The notes under the pieces: model-generated | Database searches by the model: none | Told to the model about the DNA's origin: nothing | Seen by the model: only the letters and a program-made list of their open reading frames with translations | Part shown: one piece after another, positions 1 to 7,782 of the stretch | Layout: the number at the start of each line of letters is the position of its first letter | Numbering within the stretch: the stretch's first letter is position 1 | Program-made: the position numbers and the translations under genes | Source of the DNA: Betaproteobacteria bacterium | GTDB taxonomy: Bacteria; Pseudomonadota; Gammaproteobacteria; Burkholderiales; Burkholderiaceae_C | Direction: 5' to 3' | Assembly: GCA_947453725.1 (NCBI GenBank) | Contig: CANGHH010000004.1 | Span: 62,001 to 126,000 of the forward strand | Length of the DNA stretch: 64,000 nt

Positions 1-227
1 AGGGGATGGCTTTCACCCAGGTTGTCGGCGGGCAGGTTCCAGACATGGCGGGGCTCGGTCGCCGATGAGAGTGCACGCACCTCGTCACGCCAGAACTCAT
101 GGTGGATCAGGCCGACCGAGACCAGCAGCACCCAGGCCAGCACCAGCAGGACCATCGGCAGGGCGGCCCTGGCGGTGCGGCGCCAGCCGGTCGGCGCCCC
201 GTTCAAGGCCGGCAGTTCAATGGCCAT
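1..227 (-). CDS. GT-C type membrane glycosyltransferase, N-terminal fragment (partial)
   Basis: The reading frame starts at an ATG at 227 and runs off the left edge, so only about 75 residues are visible. There is one hydrophobic segment (about residues 20-42) followed by HHEFWRDEVRA. An acidic DE pair just after the first membrane helix is typical of ArnT/PMT-like GT-C glycosyltransferases, which take sugars from polyprenyl-phosphate donors on the outer face of the inner membrane. A strong ribosome-binding site (AGGAGGGGG) lies a few bases before the ATG. It follows the 725-residue membrane protein by 36 bp, so it is probably the last visible gene of the glycan operon. The family call rests on the short N terminus only. 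Confidence 0.6.
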   Translation of the reverse strand, partial: MAIELPALNGAPTGWRRTARAALPMVLLVLAWVLLVSVGLIHHEFWRDEVRALSSATEPRHVWNLPADNLGESHP

Positions 228-263
228 CTCGTCGCCCCCTCCTGTCCCTCGGACCGCGCGGCC

Positions 264-2441
264 CTAGTCAAGCTCGATCAGCGCTGCTTCGCCGGAACGC
301 AGCAGCACGGCCTCGGAACCGAGCAGGGCGTCCAGGCCGGCCACGCAGGCGTTGGTGCGGTTCACCGGCACGAACAGGAAGCGGATGTTGCGTGCACGCA
401 GCCAGGCCCGATCGAGGGTCCGGCAGACGTGGTCCCGGTAATTCGCATTGCTGTAGTCGTCCGAACCCTTGTAGTAGAAGAAAGCCGCCGGGAAGGTTTC
501 GACAAAGGGCACGAAGGCCGCCGCGCCGACGGGCTTGATCCACTTTTCGATGAAGGCATCCGGGAACCGGTCCCCTACCGCGGGAAACTCGTGCGGGGCG
601 TTGGGGAGCAGGATCCGGGGCACGGCGGCAGCGTCCAGCGACCCGCCGGCGGTGACGTAGTCGGCGTAGCGCTGCGTCAACGCGCGCAGCACGACGCGGT
701 CGTCGGCGGTGATGCAGCCGAAATAGAAGCAACGGTCCAGACGGGGCTTCATGCGGACTTCATTGGCCAGGCTGTCGCGGGCGCGGTGCAGGGGCGCCGC
801 GGCCAGGGTGGCCAGCAGAACGGCCAGCACCAGGCCCCAGCGCAGCGCGCCGGCGCGCTGGAGCAGCAGCGTCAGGGCCAGCAGGACGATGGCCAGGTAC
901 CAGAGATAGCCGAAGCGCACGATGGCGCCGAAGAGATAGGGCCCGAGCAGGTAGAACAGGTCGCCCCGCGTCCGCAGCGCATGAAACAGCGGCAGCAGCG
1001 TGAATTCGAGCGCAAGGACCGGCACCGGCAGCAGCAGGATGAGGCGCCAGGTCGGTCCGCGTTGTACCTTGGGCAGCAGGCGCCAGATCAGCGACAGGGC
1101 CACCAGCAAAGGCACCGTCGACCAGGCCGTGCGACCGAAATACGGTGTCTGCAGAAACGGCTTGATCCCCTGCAGGCTGACCAGCAATTCGACGGCGTAA
1201 CGGCCGGCTTCGACCCCCACCGACGGGTCTGCTGCCTTCGCCACCACGGCAGGCTCGAAGTCGAAGGGCGCCGAGGGCCGGTGCAGCCAGAGCTTCAACA
1301 GGTAGTAGGGCTCGGTCAAGGCGACCACCAGGGGCACCGCGGCCAGCGCCAGCGCCAGGCCTGCACGCCCCGTGAACGGACCCGAAGGCTCGAACAGCCG
1401 CTTGCCGATGGCGCAGGCATAGAGGGCGCCGGGCACGAAGACCGCGGTCGGGTTGACCGCCGCCGAGAGGCCGACGCCGGCACCGGCCAGCACGAGCGCC
1501 AGGGTCTGCGGCCGGGCGGGCGGGCCGCTGGCGCCCCAGACAGCCAGGGCGACCGTGGTCAACAGCAGCAGCAGGGTGCTGATGCTGCCGGTCTTCTCGA
1601 GCAGATAGACCGACTGGATCAGGGTGAAGGGGAAGAAGCCGAAGAAGAGCAGCAGCGCGAGGAAGCCGCCGACCAGTGCCAAACGCCCGTCGACCGGCGC
1701 GACCCGGCGCGCCGCCAGCGCGGCCAGGGCCAGCACGGCGAGCACCGATTGCAGCAGCGGCAGGCCGGCCACCGCGTTTTGCGGCGGCCCGCCACCGAGC
1801 CACGTCCACAGGGCGCACAGCGCGGCGTAGCCGGCGGCATAGCCGAAGTCGTTCGGACCCCACAGGCCCAGGTGAAACGGCAGCCCCCCGCGCTGGAGGA
1901 TCTGCGCCGTGTAGAACAGGTGCAGCAGCGGGTCGCTGGAGACCATGTCCTCGCGCGGCAGTTCGCGCTGGGCGATCAGCATGACGGCGACCACGATCCA
2001 CAGCGCGCCGCCGGCACCCGGGGCCCAGCCGCGCAGGCGCTGGCGCAGACCGCCCTGGCGCAACGCCGCCCAGGCCATTGCGGCGATCAGCACGAGCAAT
2101 TCGGCGCGCGTGACCGGCAGCGCCATGCCGATGCGACCTTCGGCCAGCGCGCTGGCGGCCGAACGCAGGTAGAGCCAGCTCAGCAGCACGATCTGGCCGA
2201 TGCCAATGGCCAGTGCCAGGTTGCCCTGCGCCCAGCGCAGCCCGCCCAGCTCGATGAGCGACCAGCCGGCCAGAGCCAGGCAGAAGGCGCCCAGGGACAG
2301 TTGCAGGCAGGACACCATCGCTGCAGCCCGCCAGCCGCCGGGCAGCAACTCCGCGAAGACCGCGGCGGCAGCCAAGCCCAGCGCCAACAGCAGCCAGCCC
2401 GTCGGCCAGAGCCGGGCCGTCGAAGCCCGTATCACCGCCAT
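264..2441 (-). CDS. Large multi-pass membrane protein of a glycan operon
   Basis: This 725-residue protein has about a dozen hydrophobic segments over the first 550 residues and a more polar C-terminal third that is probably periplasmic. The layout resembles GT-C fold membrane proteins involved in polysaccharide or lipid glycosylation, but I recognise no family signature with certainty. Its start codon overlaps the stop of the upstream methyltransferase in an ATGA arrangement at 2441, so the two are translationally coupled. Given the GT2 transferase, GtrA protein and methyltransferase upstream and a GT-C fragment downstream, a role in building or transferring a surface glycan is likely. It could instead be a polymerase-like or purely structural membrane protein. 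Confidence 0.7.
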   Translation of the reverse strand: MAVIRASTARLWPTGWLLLALGLAAAAVFAELLPGGWRAAAMVSCLQLSLGAFCLALAGWSLIELGGLRWAQGNLALAIGIGQIVLLSWLYLRSAASALAEGRIGMALPVTRAELLVLIAAMAWAALRQGGLRQRLRGWAPGAGGALWIVVAVMLIAQRELPREDMVSSDPLLHLFYTAQILQRGGLPFHLGLWGPNDFGYAAGYAALCALWTWLGGGPPQNAVAGLPLLQSVLAVLALAALAARRVAPVDGRLALVGGFLALLLFFGFFPFTLIQSVYLLEKTGSISTLLLLLTTVALAVWGASGPPARPQTLALVLAGAGVGLSAAVNPTAVFVPGALYACAIGKRLFEPSGPFTGRAGLALALAAVPLVVALTEPYYLLKLWLHRPSAPFDFEPAVVAKAADPSVGVEAGRYAVELLVSLQGIKPFLQTPYFGRTAWSTVPLLVALSLIWRLLPKVQRGPTWRLILLLPVPVLALEFTLLPLFHALRTRGDLFYLLGPYLFGAIVRFGYLWYLAIVLLALTLLLQRAGALRWGLVLAVLLATLAAAPLHRARDSLANEVRMKPRLDRCFYFGCITADDRVVLRALTQRYADYVTAGGSLDAAAVPRILLPNAPHEFPAVGDRFPDAFIEKWIKPVGAAAFVPFVETFPAAFFYYKGSDDYSNANYRDHVCRTLDRAWLRARNIRFLFVPVNRTNACVAGLDALLGSEAVLLRSGEAALIELD

Positions 2442-3163
2442 CAGGCCGGGGTCTGCGGCGCGGCCTGCCCGTCGCCCAGGACCGGCTTGACCGCCACGAC
2501 ATAGACGTTCTTGCCGACCATCGCGCCGACGAGCAGGTCCAGCGCGCGGCTGATCGGGAACAGCGCGCGGTCGTAGAAGCGCAGCGCACCACGGTCGATG
2601 TCGCCCGAAGCGCTGCCGATCGACTTGAACAGGAGCGTGGCCAGGAACCCGAGGCTGTCGGCGTAGCGGGCATGCTGTATCGCAAAGCCCGAGGCGCGCA
2701 GGGTTTCAGTCAGGCCGCGCAGGCGGTAGCGGCGGTGGTGGCCGACCTTGCGATCCATGCTCGAGAACAGCAGTTCGAACGCGGGCACATACACCAGCAC
2801 CCGCCCGCTGGGACGCAGCTTGCGAAACCACAGGTCGACCACCGCCGCGTCGTCGGCGATGTGTTCCAGCACATTCAGGCTGTAGAGGTAGTCGACGCTG
2901 TCGTCGTCGAAGCGCGCCAGGTCGTCGTGCACGGGCAGGCCCAGACCCGCCAGATGCGCGTTCAAGGTGGCATCGTTTTCCACGCAGCAAACGTCATAGC
3001 CGGCGGCTTGCACCGGCGACGCGAAGGTGCCGGCACCCGCGCCGAAATCGACGATCCGGTCTTCGCGCCGGGCGTTGGACGTCACCAGATCGACGAGGAA
3101 GCGGTTGTAATTCGCAGCCTCGCGCATGACTTCCAGATTGTCGATACCGGTATAGCTGCTCAT
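2441..3163 (-). CDS. Class I SAM-dependent methyltransferase
   Basis: This is a 240-residue protein of the Methyltransf_11/23 type. The SAM-binding motif I is visible as IVDFGAGAGTFA (about residues 38-49), followed by an acidic loop (CCVENDA) and the stretch DSVDYLYSLNVLEHI, the usual motif around the catalytic face in this family. The C terminus has a hydrophobic stretch, and the HHRRYRL segment resembles methyltransferases that act on lipid-linked or surface sugars. It overlaps gtrA upstream by 4 bp and the membrane protein downstream by 1 bp. Within this operon it probably methylates a sugar or lipid-linked intermediate; the exact acceptor cannot be read from sequence. Confidence 0.85.
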   Translation of the reverse strand: MSSYTGIDNLEVMREAANYNRFLVDLVTSNARREDRIVDFGAGAGTFASPVQAAGYDVCCVENDATLNAHLAGLGLPVHDDLARFDDDSVDYLYSLNVLEHIADDAAVVDLWFRKLRPSGRVLVYVPAFELLFSSMDRKVGHHRRYRLRGLTETLRASGFAIQHARYADSLGFLATLLFKSIGSASGDIDRGALRFYDRALFPISRALDLLVGAMVGKNVYVVAVKPVLGDGQAAPQTPA

Positions 3164-3576
3164 CGCTGAATTCCGTTCTGCGTGGTCGCTTCGGCTGAAA
3201 AAACCAGGTATTTCGACGCCGTGAAATTGAAGAGCAAGGCCGGCACGGCACCGACAAACAAGGGCAGCAGGGGCGCTGAGTGCTGCGCGGGGAAGAGAAT
3301 CAGGTAGAAATAGAAGACACCCAGGTTGATCGCCGCGCCGATCAGTTGAACCGAGAAGTAAGCCAGGTACTCCAAGCCCTTGTGGCCCGGCCTGGAGGTC
3401 GAGAAAGTCCAGCCTCGATTCAAAACCCAGGTGACCGTGACTGCGGCACCAAACGAGCCGAGCCTCGACGGGAACACGCCGTGCCCCTGCGACGTCAACA
3501 GCAGCAGCAGGCCGCCGTCAACGGCGAAACCCACCGCGCCGACGAGCGCAAAGCGCAGCCATTCGAGCGGGCTCAC
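3160..3576 (-). CDS. GtrA family membrane protein
   Basis: This 138-residue protein has four predicted transmembrane helices. Its N terminus (LRFALVGAVGFAVDGGLLL) and the VLNRGWTF motif after helix 2 match the GtrA/PF04138 family. GtrA proteins are thought to move polyprenyl-phosphate-linked sugars across the inner membrane for O-antigen glucosylation, teichoic acid or arabinogalactan modification. It lies 9 bp after the GT2 gene, which fits a GtrB (donor synthase) and GtrA (flippase) pair. The following methyltransferase overlaps its stop codon. Confidence 0.85.
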   Translation of the reverse strand: MSPLEWLRFALVGAVGFAVDGGLLLLLTSQGHGVFPSRLGSFGAAVTVTWVLNRGWTFSTSRPGHKGLEYLAYFSVQLIGAAINLGVFYFYLILFPAQHSAPLLPLFVGAVPALLFNFTASKYLVFSAEATTQNGIQR

Positions 3577-3585
3577 CGACCGCGG

Positions 3586-4623
3586 TCAGGCTGCCGTCGC
3601 CTGAAGGGGCGATTCGCGCTGCCGATCACGGAACTGGGCCATGCTCAGGTAGATCAGTCGCTTGTGCTCCAGCCGTCCGCGGGCCACGCTGTCGAGGATC
3701 AGGCCGCAGACGATGAAAATGCCCGCCAACAGCGCCAGACTGGTGATCCCGATGGCCGTCGGGATGCGTGGCACCAGGCCCGTTTCAATGAAGGTCAGCA
3801 CCAGCGGAACCCCCAGCGCCAGGGCCAGCAGGCCGAGCGCCGCGGCGATGCCGCCGAAGAACATGGCGGGGCGGATTTCCTTGAACAGCAAGGTGAGGGT
3901 GCGCAGGATGCGAAGGGCATCGTGGAAGGTCCGCAATTTGCTGGTCGATCCGGCCAGCCGCGACCCGTAGGCGGTAGCCACCTCGGCGACCGGCATGCGC
4001 AACTGGCTGGCATGGACCGACATCTCGGTTTCGATCTCGAAGCCCGATGAAGTGGCCGGGAAGCTCTTGACGAAACGGCGCGAGAAAACGCGGTAACCGG
4101 AAAAGATGTCGGTGAACAACTCGCCGAACAATTGGCGGTACAGCGCGTTGAAGAAGCGGTTGCCCCAGCCATGGCCAGTTCGGTACGCCTCTTCGTAGAC
4201 ACCACGGCGGGTACCGACCACCATGTCGAGATGCTCATCCATCATGCGATGGACCATTTCCGGCGCGCGGCTGACGTCGTAGGTGCCGTCACCGTCGGCC
4301 ATGATGTAGAGATCGGCATCGATATCGGCAAACATGCGCCGCACGACATTGCCTTTGCCCGGCCAGCGCTCGACCCGCACCACGGCACCAGCGGCCCGCG
4401 CCTCGGCAGCCGTGTCGTCGGTGGACCGGTTGTCGTAAACAAAGATCACGGCGTTCGGCAAGGCCAGCCGAAACTGCTGGACGACCCGGCGTATCGACGG
4501 GCCTTCATTGCGACAAGGCAGCAAGACGGCGATGGTCCAGCAATACCTGGAATCAACCGCCGCTACAGTCGCAACAGGGCCCAGCGCAGATGCAGGAATA
4601 GGGTTTCTCATGGGCATGGGCAT
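3586..4623 (-). CDS. GT2 family glycosyltransferase, polyprenyl-phosphate sugar synthase type
   Basis: This 345-residue protein has a GT-A domain: AVLLPCRNEGPSI at about residue 33, FVYDNRSTDDT, and the nucleotide-sugar/metal motif IMADGDGTYD near residue 110. Two hydrophobic segments near the C terminus (about 238-310) should anchor it in the inner membrane, as in GtrB and DPM1-like enzymes. It probably transfers a sugar from a nucleotide donor to undecaprenyl phosphate. It is the first gene of the leftward glycan operon. Three in-frame ATGs (4623, 4617, 4611) are possible starts; the first has AAGG about 8 bp upstream and is used here. Confidence 0.85.
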   Translation of the reverse strand: MPMPMRNPIPASALGPVATVAAVDSRYCWTIAVLLPCRNEGPSIRRVVQQFRLALPNAVIFVYDNRSTDDTAAEARAAGAVVRVERWPGKGNVVRRMFADIDADLYIMADGDGTYDVSRAPEMVHRMMDEHLDMVVGTRRGVYEEAYRTGHGWGNRFFNALYRQLFGELFTDIFSGYRVFSRRFVKSFPATSSGFEIETEMSVHASQLRMPVAEVATAYGSRLAGSTSKLRTFHDALRILRTLTLLFKEIRPAMFFGGIAAALGLLALALGVPLVLTFIETGLVPRIPTAIGITSLALLAGIFIVCGLILDSVARGRLEHKRLIYLSMAQFRDRQRESPLQATAA

Positions 4624-4675
4624 CGTGCTGACCTTGATGGCTGGGCCATGATTCGAATCGCTTTACCCTATCGAG

Positions 4676-4706
4676 ATACTACTTAAGCAGCATTGCGTCA
4701 GGTCAA
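4676..4706 (-). promoter_or_regulatory. Possible sigma-70 promoter of the glycan operon
   Basis: On the minus strand TTGACC (4706-4701) and TAGTAT (4681-4676) are separated by 19 bp, about 50 bp upstream of the GT2 start. The hexamers are good but the spacer is longer than the ideal 17 bp. The surrounding region is noticeably more AT-rich than the genes. Confidence 0.3.
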
Positions 4707-4784
4707 TTCGCGTTGCGATATCGACCTATTGCCCGCCCTCGGCTGGCGCTGCGGCCGCGACGAGCCCTCGGGAGCGGTCACGGG

Positions 4785-4813
4785 TTGACAGCGCCAAGTC
4801 CAGCCGGCCTAAT
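4785..4813 (+). promoter_or_regulatory. Promoter of the prpD-tctCBA operon
   Basis: A perfect -35 box TTGACA (4785-4790) is followed after 17 bp by CCTAAT (4808-4813). A start near 4820 would place the tandem palindromic operators exactly at and after +1. The same arrangement recurs at four other promoters in this window, which raises confidence above what the weak -10 box alone would give. Confidence 0.55.
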
Positions 4814-4818
4814 CGCGC

Positions 4819-4855
4819 GTTCCCGATTCTGGACCGCCGTTCCTCCTGCAGGAAC
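4819..4855. promoter_or_regulatory. Tandem palindromic operator (IclR-type candidate), copy 1
   Basis: Two 17-bp elements have centres 20 bp apart: GTTCCCGATTCTGGACC (4819-4835, one arm mismatch) and GTTCCTCCTGCAGGAAC (4839-4855, perfect 5-bp arms). They lie 52-88 bp before the ATG of the first MmgE/PrpD gene and directly after the predicted promoter. That position suits a repressor, or an effector-dependent IclR regulator. The regulator is inferred, not shown. Confidence 0.7.
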
Positions 4856-4906
4856 GACTTTCAAGCCCCCAAAGGCCCGATGCGGGCTGCTCTTCAGGAA
4901 GACTCC

Positions 4907-6289
4907 ATGGCCCTCAACTCCACCGTCAAGGCCGACGCCAACGCGCCGGCCATCACCGAACAACTGGCGAACTTTGTCGCCACCCACCCGAGCCAGGGCT
5001 GGAGCGACGCCGTCGACGCCGAAGCGCACCGCACCTTCGCCAACTGGGTGGGCTGCGCCATCGGGCCGTCGGCGCACGAAACCGTCGAAGCCGCCCTGGC
5101 CGCGGTGCAGGACCTGCAGCCCGCCGCGCAGGCCAGCCTGCTCGGCCGCCGCGAGAAAGTCGACATCGCCAGCGCCGCGCTGATCAACGGCATCAGCTCG
5201 CACACCTGGGACTTCGACGACACCCACCTGAAGACCATCATCCACCCGGCCGGCCCGGTGGCACCGGCGGCGCTGGCGCTGGCCCAGCATCTGGGCAAGA
5301 GCGGTCGCGAGCTGATCGACGCGCTGGTGCTGGGCGTCGAAGTCTCGTGCCGCGTCGGCAACGCCGTCTACCCCGACCACTACGACCGCGGCTGGCACAT
5401 CACCGGCACCACCGGCATGCTGGGCAGCGCCGCCGCCTGTTCGCGCCTGCTCGGCCTGGACGCCGCGCGCACGCAGATGGCGCTGGGCATCGCGGCCTCG
5501 CAGCCGATCGGCCTGCGCGAGCAGTTCGGCACCATGACCAAGCCCTTCCACCCGGGCGGCGCGGCGCGCGTCGGCCTGATGTCGGCGCTGATGGCCAAGC
5601 ACGGCTACACCGCCAGCAAGCGCGCGCTGGAGGCGCCGCGCGGCCTGATGCAGGTGTTCAGCGACAAGACCGACTGGCGCGAAGTCACCGAGAACCTGGG
5701 CGGTCCGGACGGCAGCTGGGAGATCGCGCTCAACACCTACAAACCCTACGCCTGCGGCATCGTGATCCACCCCAGCATCGACGGCTGCGTGCAGCTGCGC
5801 GACGCGCATGCCTTGACGGCCGACCAGGTCGAGTCGATCACGCTGAAGGTGCACTCGCTGGTGCTCGAGCTGACCGGCAAGAAGACGCCGGCCGACGGCC
5901 TGCAAAGCAAGTTCAGCGTCTACCACTCCTGCGCCGCGGGGCTGATCTTCGGCCGCGCCGGCGAGCACGAGTACACCGACGAGATCGTCAACCGCGCCGA
6001 TGTGCTGGCGCTGCGCGCCAAGGTCACGGCCATCGTCGACGACAGCATCAGCGAGGCCTCGGCCGACGTGACCATCCGCACCACCGACGGCCGCACCCTG
6101 CATCTCTTCGTGCAGAACGCGATCGGCAGCGTCGAGCGGCCGATGACCAACGCATTGCTGCTCGCCAAGTTCGCCGGCCAGGCCGAACCGGTGCTGGGTG
6201 CCGACAAGACGGCCCGGGCCTGGGCGCTGTCGCTGGGCATCGCGCAGTGCGCCGACCTGAACGATTTCTTCGCCTCGACCACGCTCTGA
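4907..6289 (+). CDS. MmgE/PrpD family protein (first copy)
   Basis: This 460-residue protein belongs to the 2-methylcitrate dehydratase/cis-aconitate decarboxylase-like superfamily. Members dehydrate or decarboxylate tri- and dicarboxylates without a metal cofactor. Visible family features are the HTWDFDDTH stretch (about residues 100-108) and YKPYACGIVIHPSIDGC in the second half, where catalytic residues cluster. The length matches the family. The ATG at 4907 is chosen over the in-frame ATG at 4880 because CAGGAAG lies at the right distance. It is the first gene of an operon with tctCBA and a second PrpD-like gene, which suggests it acts on the carboxylate taken up by TctCBA. No prpB/prpC partner is seen, so true methylcitrate metabolism is unlikely. 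Confidence 0.85.
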   Translation: MALNSTVKADANAPAITEQLANFVATHPSQGWSDAVDAEAHRTFANWVGCAIGPSAHETVEAALAAVQDLQPAAQASLLGRREKVDIASAALINGISSHTWDFDDTHLKTIIHPAGPVAPAALALAQHLGKSGRELIDALVLGVEVSCRVGNAVYPDHYDRGWHITGTTGMLGSAAACSRLLGLDAARTQMALGIAASQPIGLREQFGTMTKPFHPGGAARVGLMSALMAKHGYTASKRALEAPRGLMQVFSDKTDWREVTENLGGPDGSWEIALNTYKPYACGIVIHPSIDGCVQLRDAHALTADQVESITLKVHSLVLELTGKKTPADGLQSKFSVYHSCAAGLIFGRAGEHEYTDEIVNRADVLALRAKVTAIVDDSISEASADVTIRTTDGRTLHLFVQNAIGSVERPMTNALLLAKFAGQAEPVLGADKTARAWALSLGIAQCADLNDFFASTTL

Positions 6290-6312
6290 ACCCGTCCACG
6301 AAGTCTCCCCGC

Positions 6313-7275
6313 ATGAAACTCAAGCACTGGATGACCGCGCTGGGCGCGGTGGCGCTCCTCGCACCGTTCACCAGCGTGCACGCGCAGGCGGCCTACCCGG
6401 TCAACCGCGTCACGCTGGTCACGCACAGCAGCCCGGGTGGCGGCACCGACCTGTTCCTGCGTGAACTGACGCAATACCTGACGCCGCTGATGAAGACCAG
6501 CTTCTCGGTCGAGAACATCCGCGGCGGCAGCGGTGCCACCGCGGTGGCCCACGTGGCCGGCGCCAAGCCCGACGGCGGCACCTTCTACGGCACCACGCCG
6601 ACCTACATCCAGACCACGCTGCTGAGCCGGCCGCAGGTCGGCTACGACGGCCTGGACCCGATTGCCATCGTCTTCATCGACCCCGAGGTGATCTACACCC
6701 GCACCGAGTCGCCGTACAAGAGCCTGGCCGAGGTCATGGCCTTCGCCAAGGCCAACCCCGGCAAGAGCCGCTGGGGTGCCAGCAACCCGGCTTCGCTCGA
6801 GCGCCTGGCGCTGGAACGGCTGGCGCGCGGCAGTGGCGTGAAGGCACCGATCATCAGCCACGAAGGCGGCGCCGACCAGATGATCGGCGTGCTCAACGGC
6901 ACCTACGACATCGGCATCGGCGAGATGCAGGAACTCAAGGGCCAGCTCGAGGCCGGCAAGATCCGCCTGCTGGCCGTGCTGACCGACAAGCGCCTCGACG
7001 GCCTGCCCAAGCTGGCCACGGCCAAGGAACAGGGCTACAACGTCGTCGTCACCAAGTTCCGTGGCATCGCCGGGCCCAAGGGCCTCAGCGACGAAGTCGC
7101 CAAGGCATGGGAAGACGGCCTGCGCAAGGCACTGGAGAACCCGGCCTACAAGGCCGCCATCGCCAAGGAAAACCTGATCCCGGCGCTGATGGGCCGCGCC
7201 GAAGCGCGCAAGTTCACCGCGCAGTTCGCGCAGGACGTGACCGCATCGCTCAAAGAACTGGGCGTGATCAAGTGA
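6313..7275 (+). CDS. tctC: Tripartite tricarboxylate transporter substrate-binding protein (TctC/Bug family)
   Basis: This is a 320-residue periplasmic binding protein. It has a Sec signal peptide (hydrophobic residues 8-20, cleavage after VHAQA), then AYPVNRVTLVTHSSPGGGTD. The two characteristic binding loops follow: SPGGGTD near residue 40 and ENIRGGSGATAVAHVAGAKPDG near 70-90. Bug proteins capture carboxylated or amphipathic compounds and hand them to TctA/TctB. It follows the PrpD-like gene by 23 bp, and its stop overlaps the GTG start of tctB. Having binding protein and both permease subunits together suggests a dedicated transporter and not an orphan Bug protein. The ligand cannot be predicted. 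Confidence 0.9.
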   Translation: MKLKHWMTALGAVALLAPFTSVHAQAAYPVNRVTLVTHSSPGGGTDLFLRELTQYLTPLMKTSFSVENIRGGSGATAVAHVAGAKPDGGTFYGTTPTYIQTTLLSRPQVGYDGLDPIAIVFIDPEVIYTRTESPYKSLAEVMAFAKANPGKSRWGASNPASLERLALERLARGSGVKAPIISHEGGADQMIGVLNGTYDIGIGEMQELKGQLEAGKIRLLAVLTDKRLDGLPKLATAKEQGYNVVVTKFRGIAGPKGLSDEVAKAWEDGLRKALENPAYKAAIAKENLIPALMGRAEARKFTAQFAQDVTASLKELGVIK

Positions 7276-7775
7276 CGGCCGGCTGGACGGCCCGCCAGCG
7301 CGACCGCGTGCTGGCGGTGTGCACCGCCGTGTTCGCGGCGCTCTACGTGAACGCGGCGCGCGGCATCGAGGACAGCCTGCTGTCCGACGCCGTCGGCGCC
7401 GGCGGCGTGCCGCAGGGCGTGGGCATCGCGATGGGGCTGGCTGCGGTGGCGCTGTTCGTGAAGTCCTTCCTGGGCAAGGACAAGCCGGCTGCTGCCGCCA
7501 GCGCCCACGGGGGCGGCGAATTGCCGGCCGTGGCGCTACGCACCGTCGGCCTGGTCCTGGCGCTGATCGGCTACGGCCTGCTGCTGCCGCTGCTGGGCTA
7601 CCCGCTGAGCATCAGCCTGCTGGTGCTGGCCGTGGGCCTGCTGGCCGGCGCCGCGCTGCGCCTGCCGATGATCCTGACGGCCGCCGTCGCGGGCCCGGCG
7701 CTGTGGGCCCTGTTCGTGCGGGCCCTGCAGGTGCGCATGCCGGTGGGCGCGCTCTGGGAACGCCTGCTGGGCTGA
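7272..7775 (+). CDS. tctB: Tripartite tricarboxylate transporter small permease, TctB family
   Basis: This 167-residue protein has four hydrophobic helices, as expected for the small membrane subunit (DUF1468/TctB). The start is taken as the GTG at 7272, which overlaps the tctC stop codon (GTGA). No closer start precedes the first helix, and the longer in-frame reading upstream lies inside tctC. TctB is thought to stabilise TctA and contact the loaded binding protein. It ends 7 bp before tctA. Confidence 0.85.
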   Translation: MTAGWTARQRDRVLAVCTAVFAALYVNAARGIEDSLLSDAVGAGGVPQGVGIAMGLAAVALFVKSFLGKDKPAAAASAHGGGELPAVALRTVGLVLALIGYGLLLPLLGYPLSISLLVLAVGLLAGAALRLPMILTAAVAGPALWALFVRALQVRMPVGALWERLLG

Positions 7776-7782
7776 GAAAACC

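Noticed and set aside
99..2504. 801-residue open frame on the plus strand
   Set aside because: It is the antisense of the 725-residue membrane protein and methyltransferase. Its composition (very rich in Arg, Gln, Gly, Ala) is that of a high-GC shadow frame, with no domain or ribosome-binding site.
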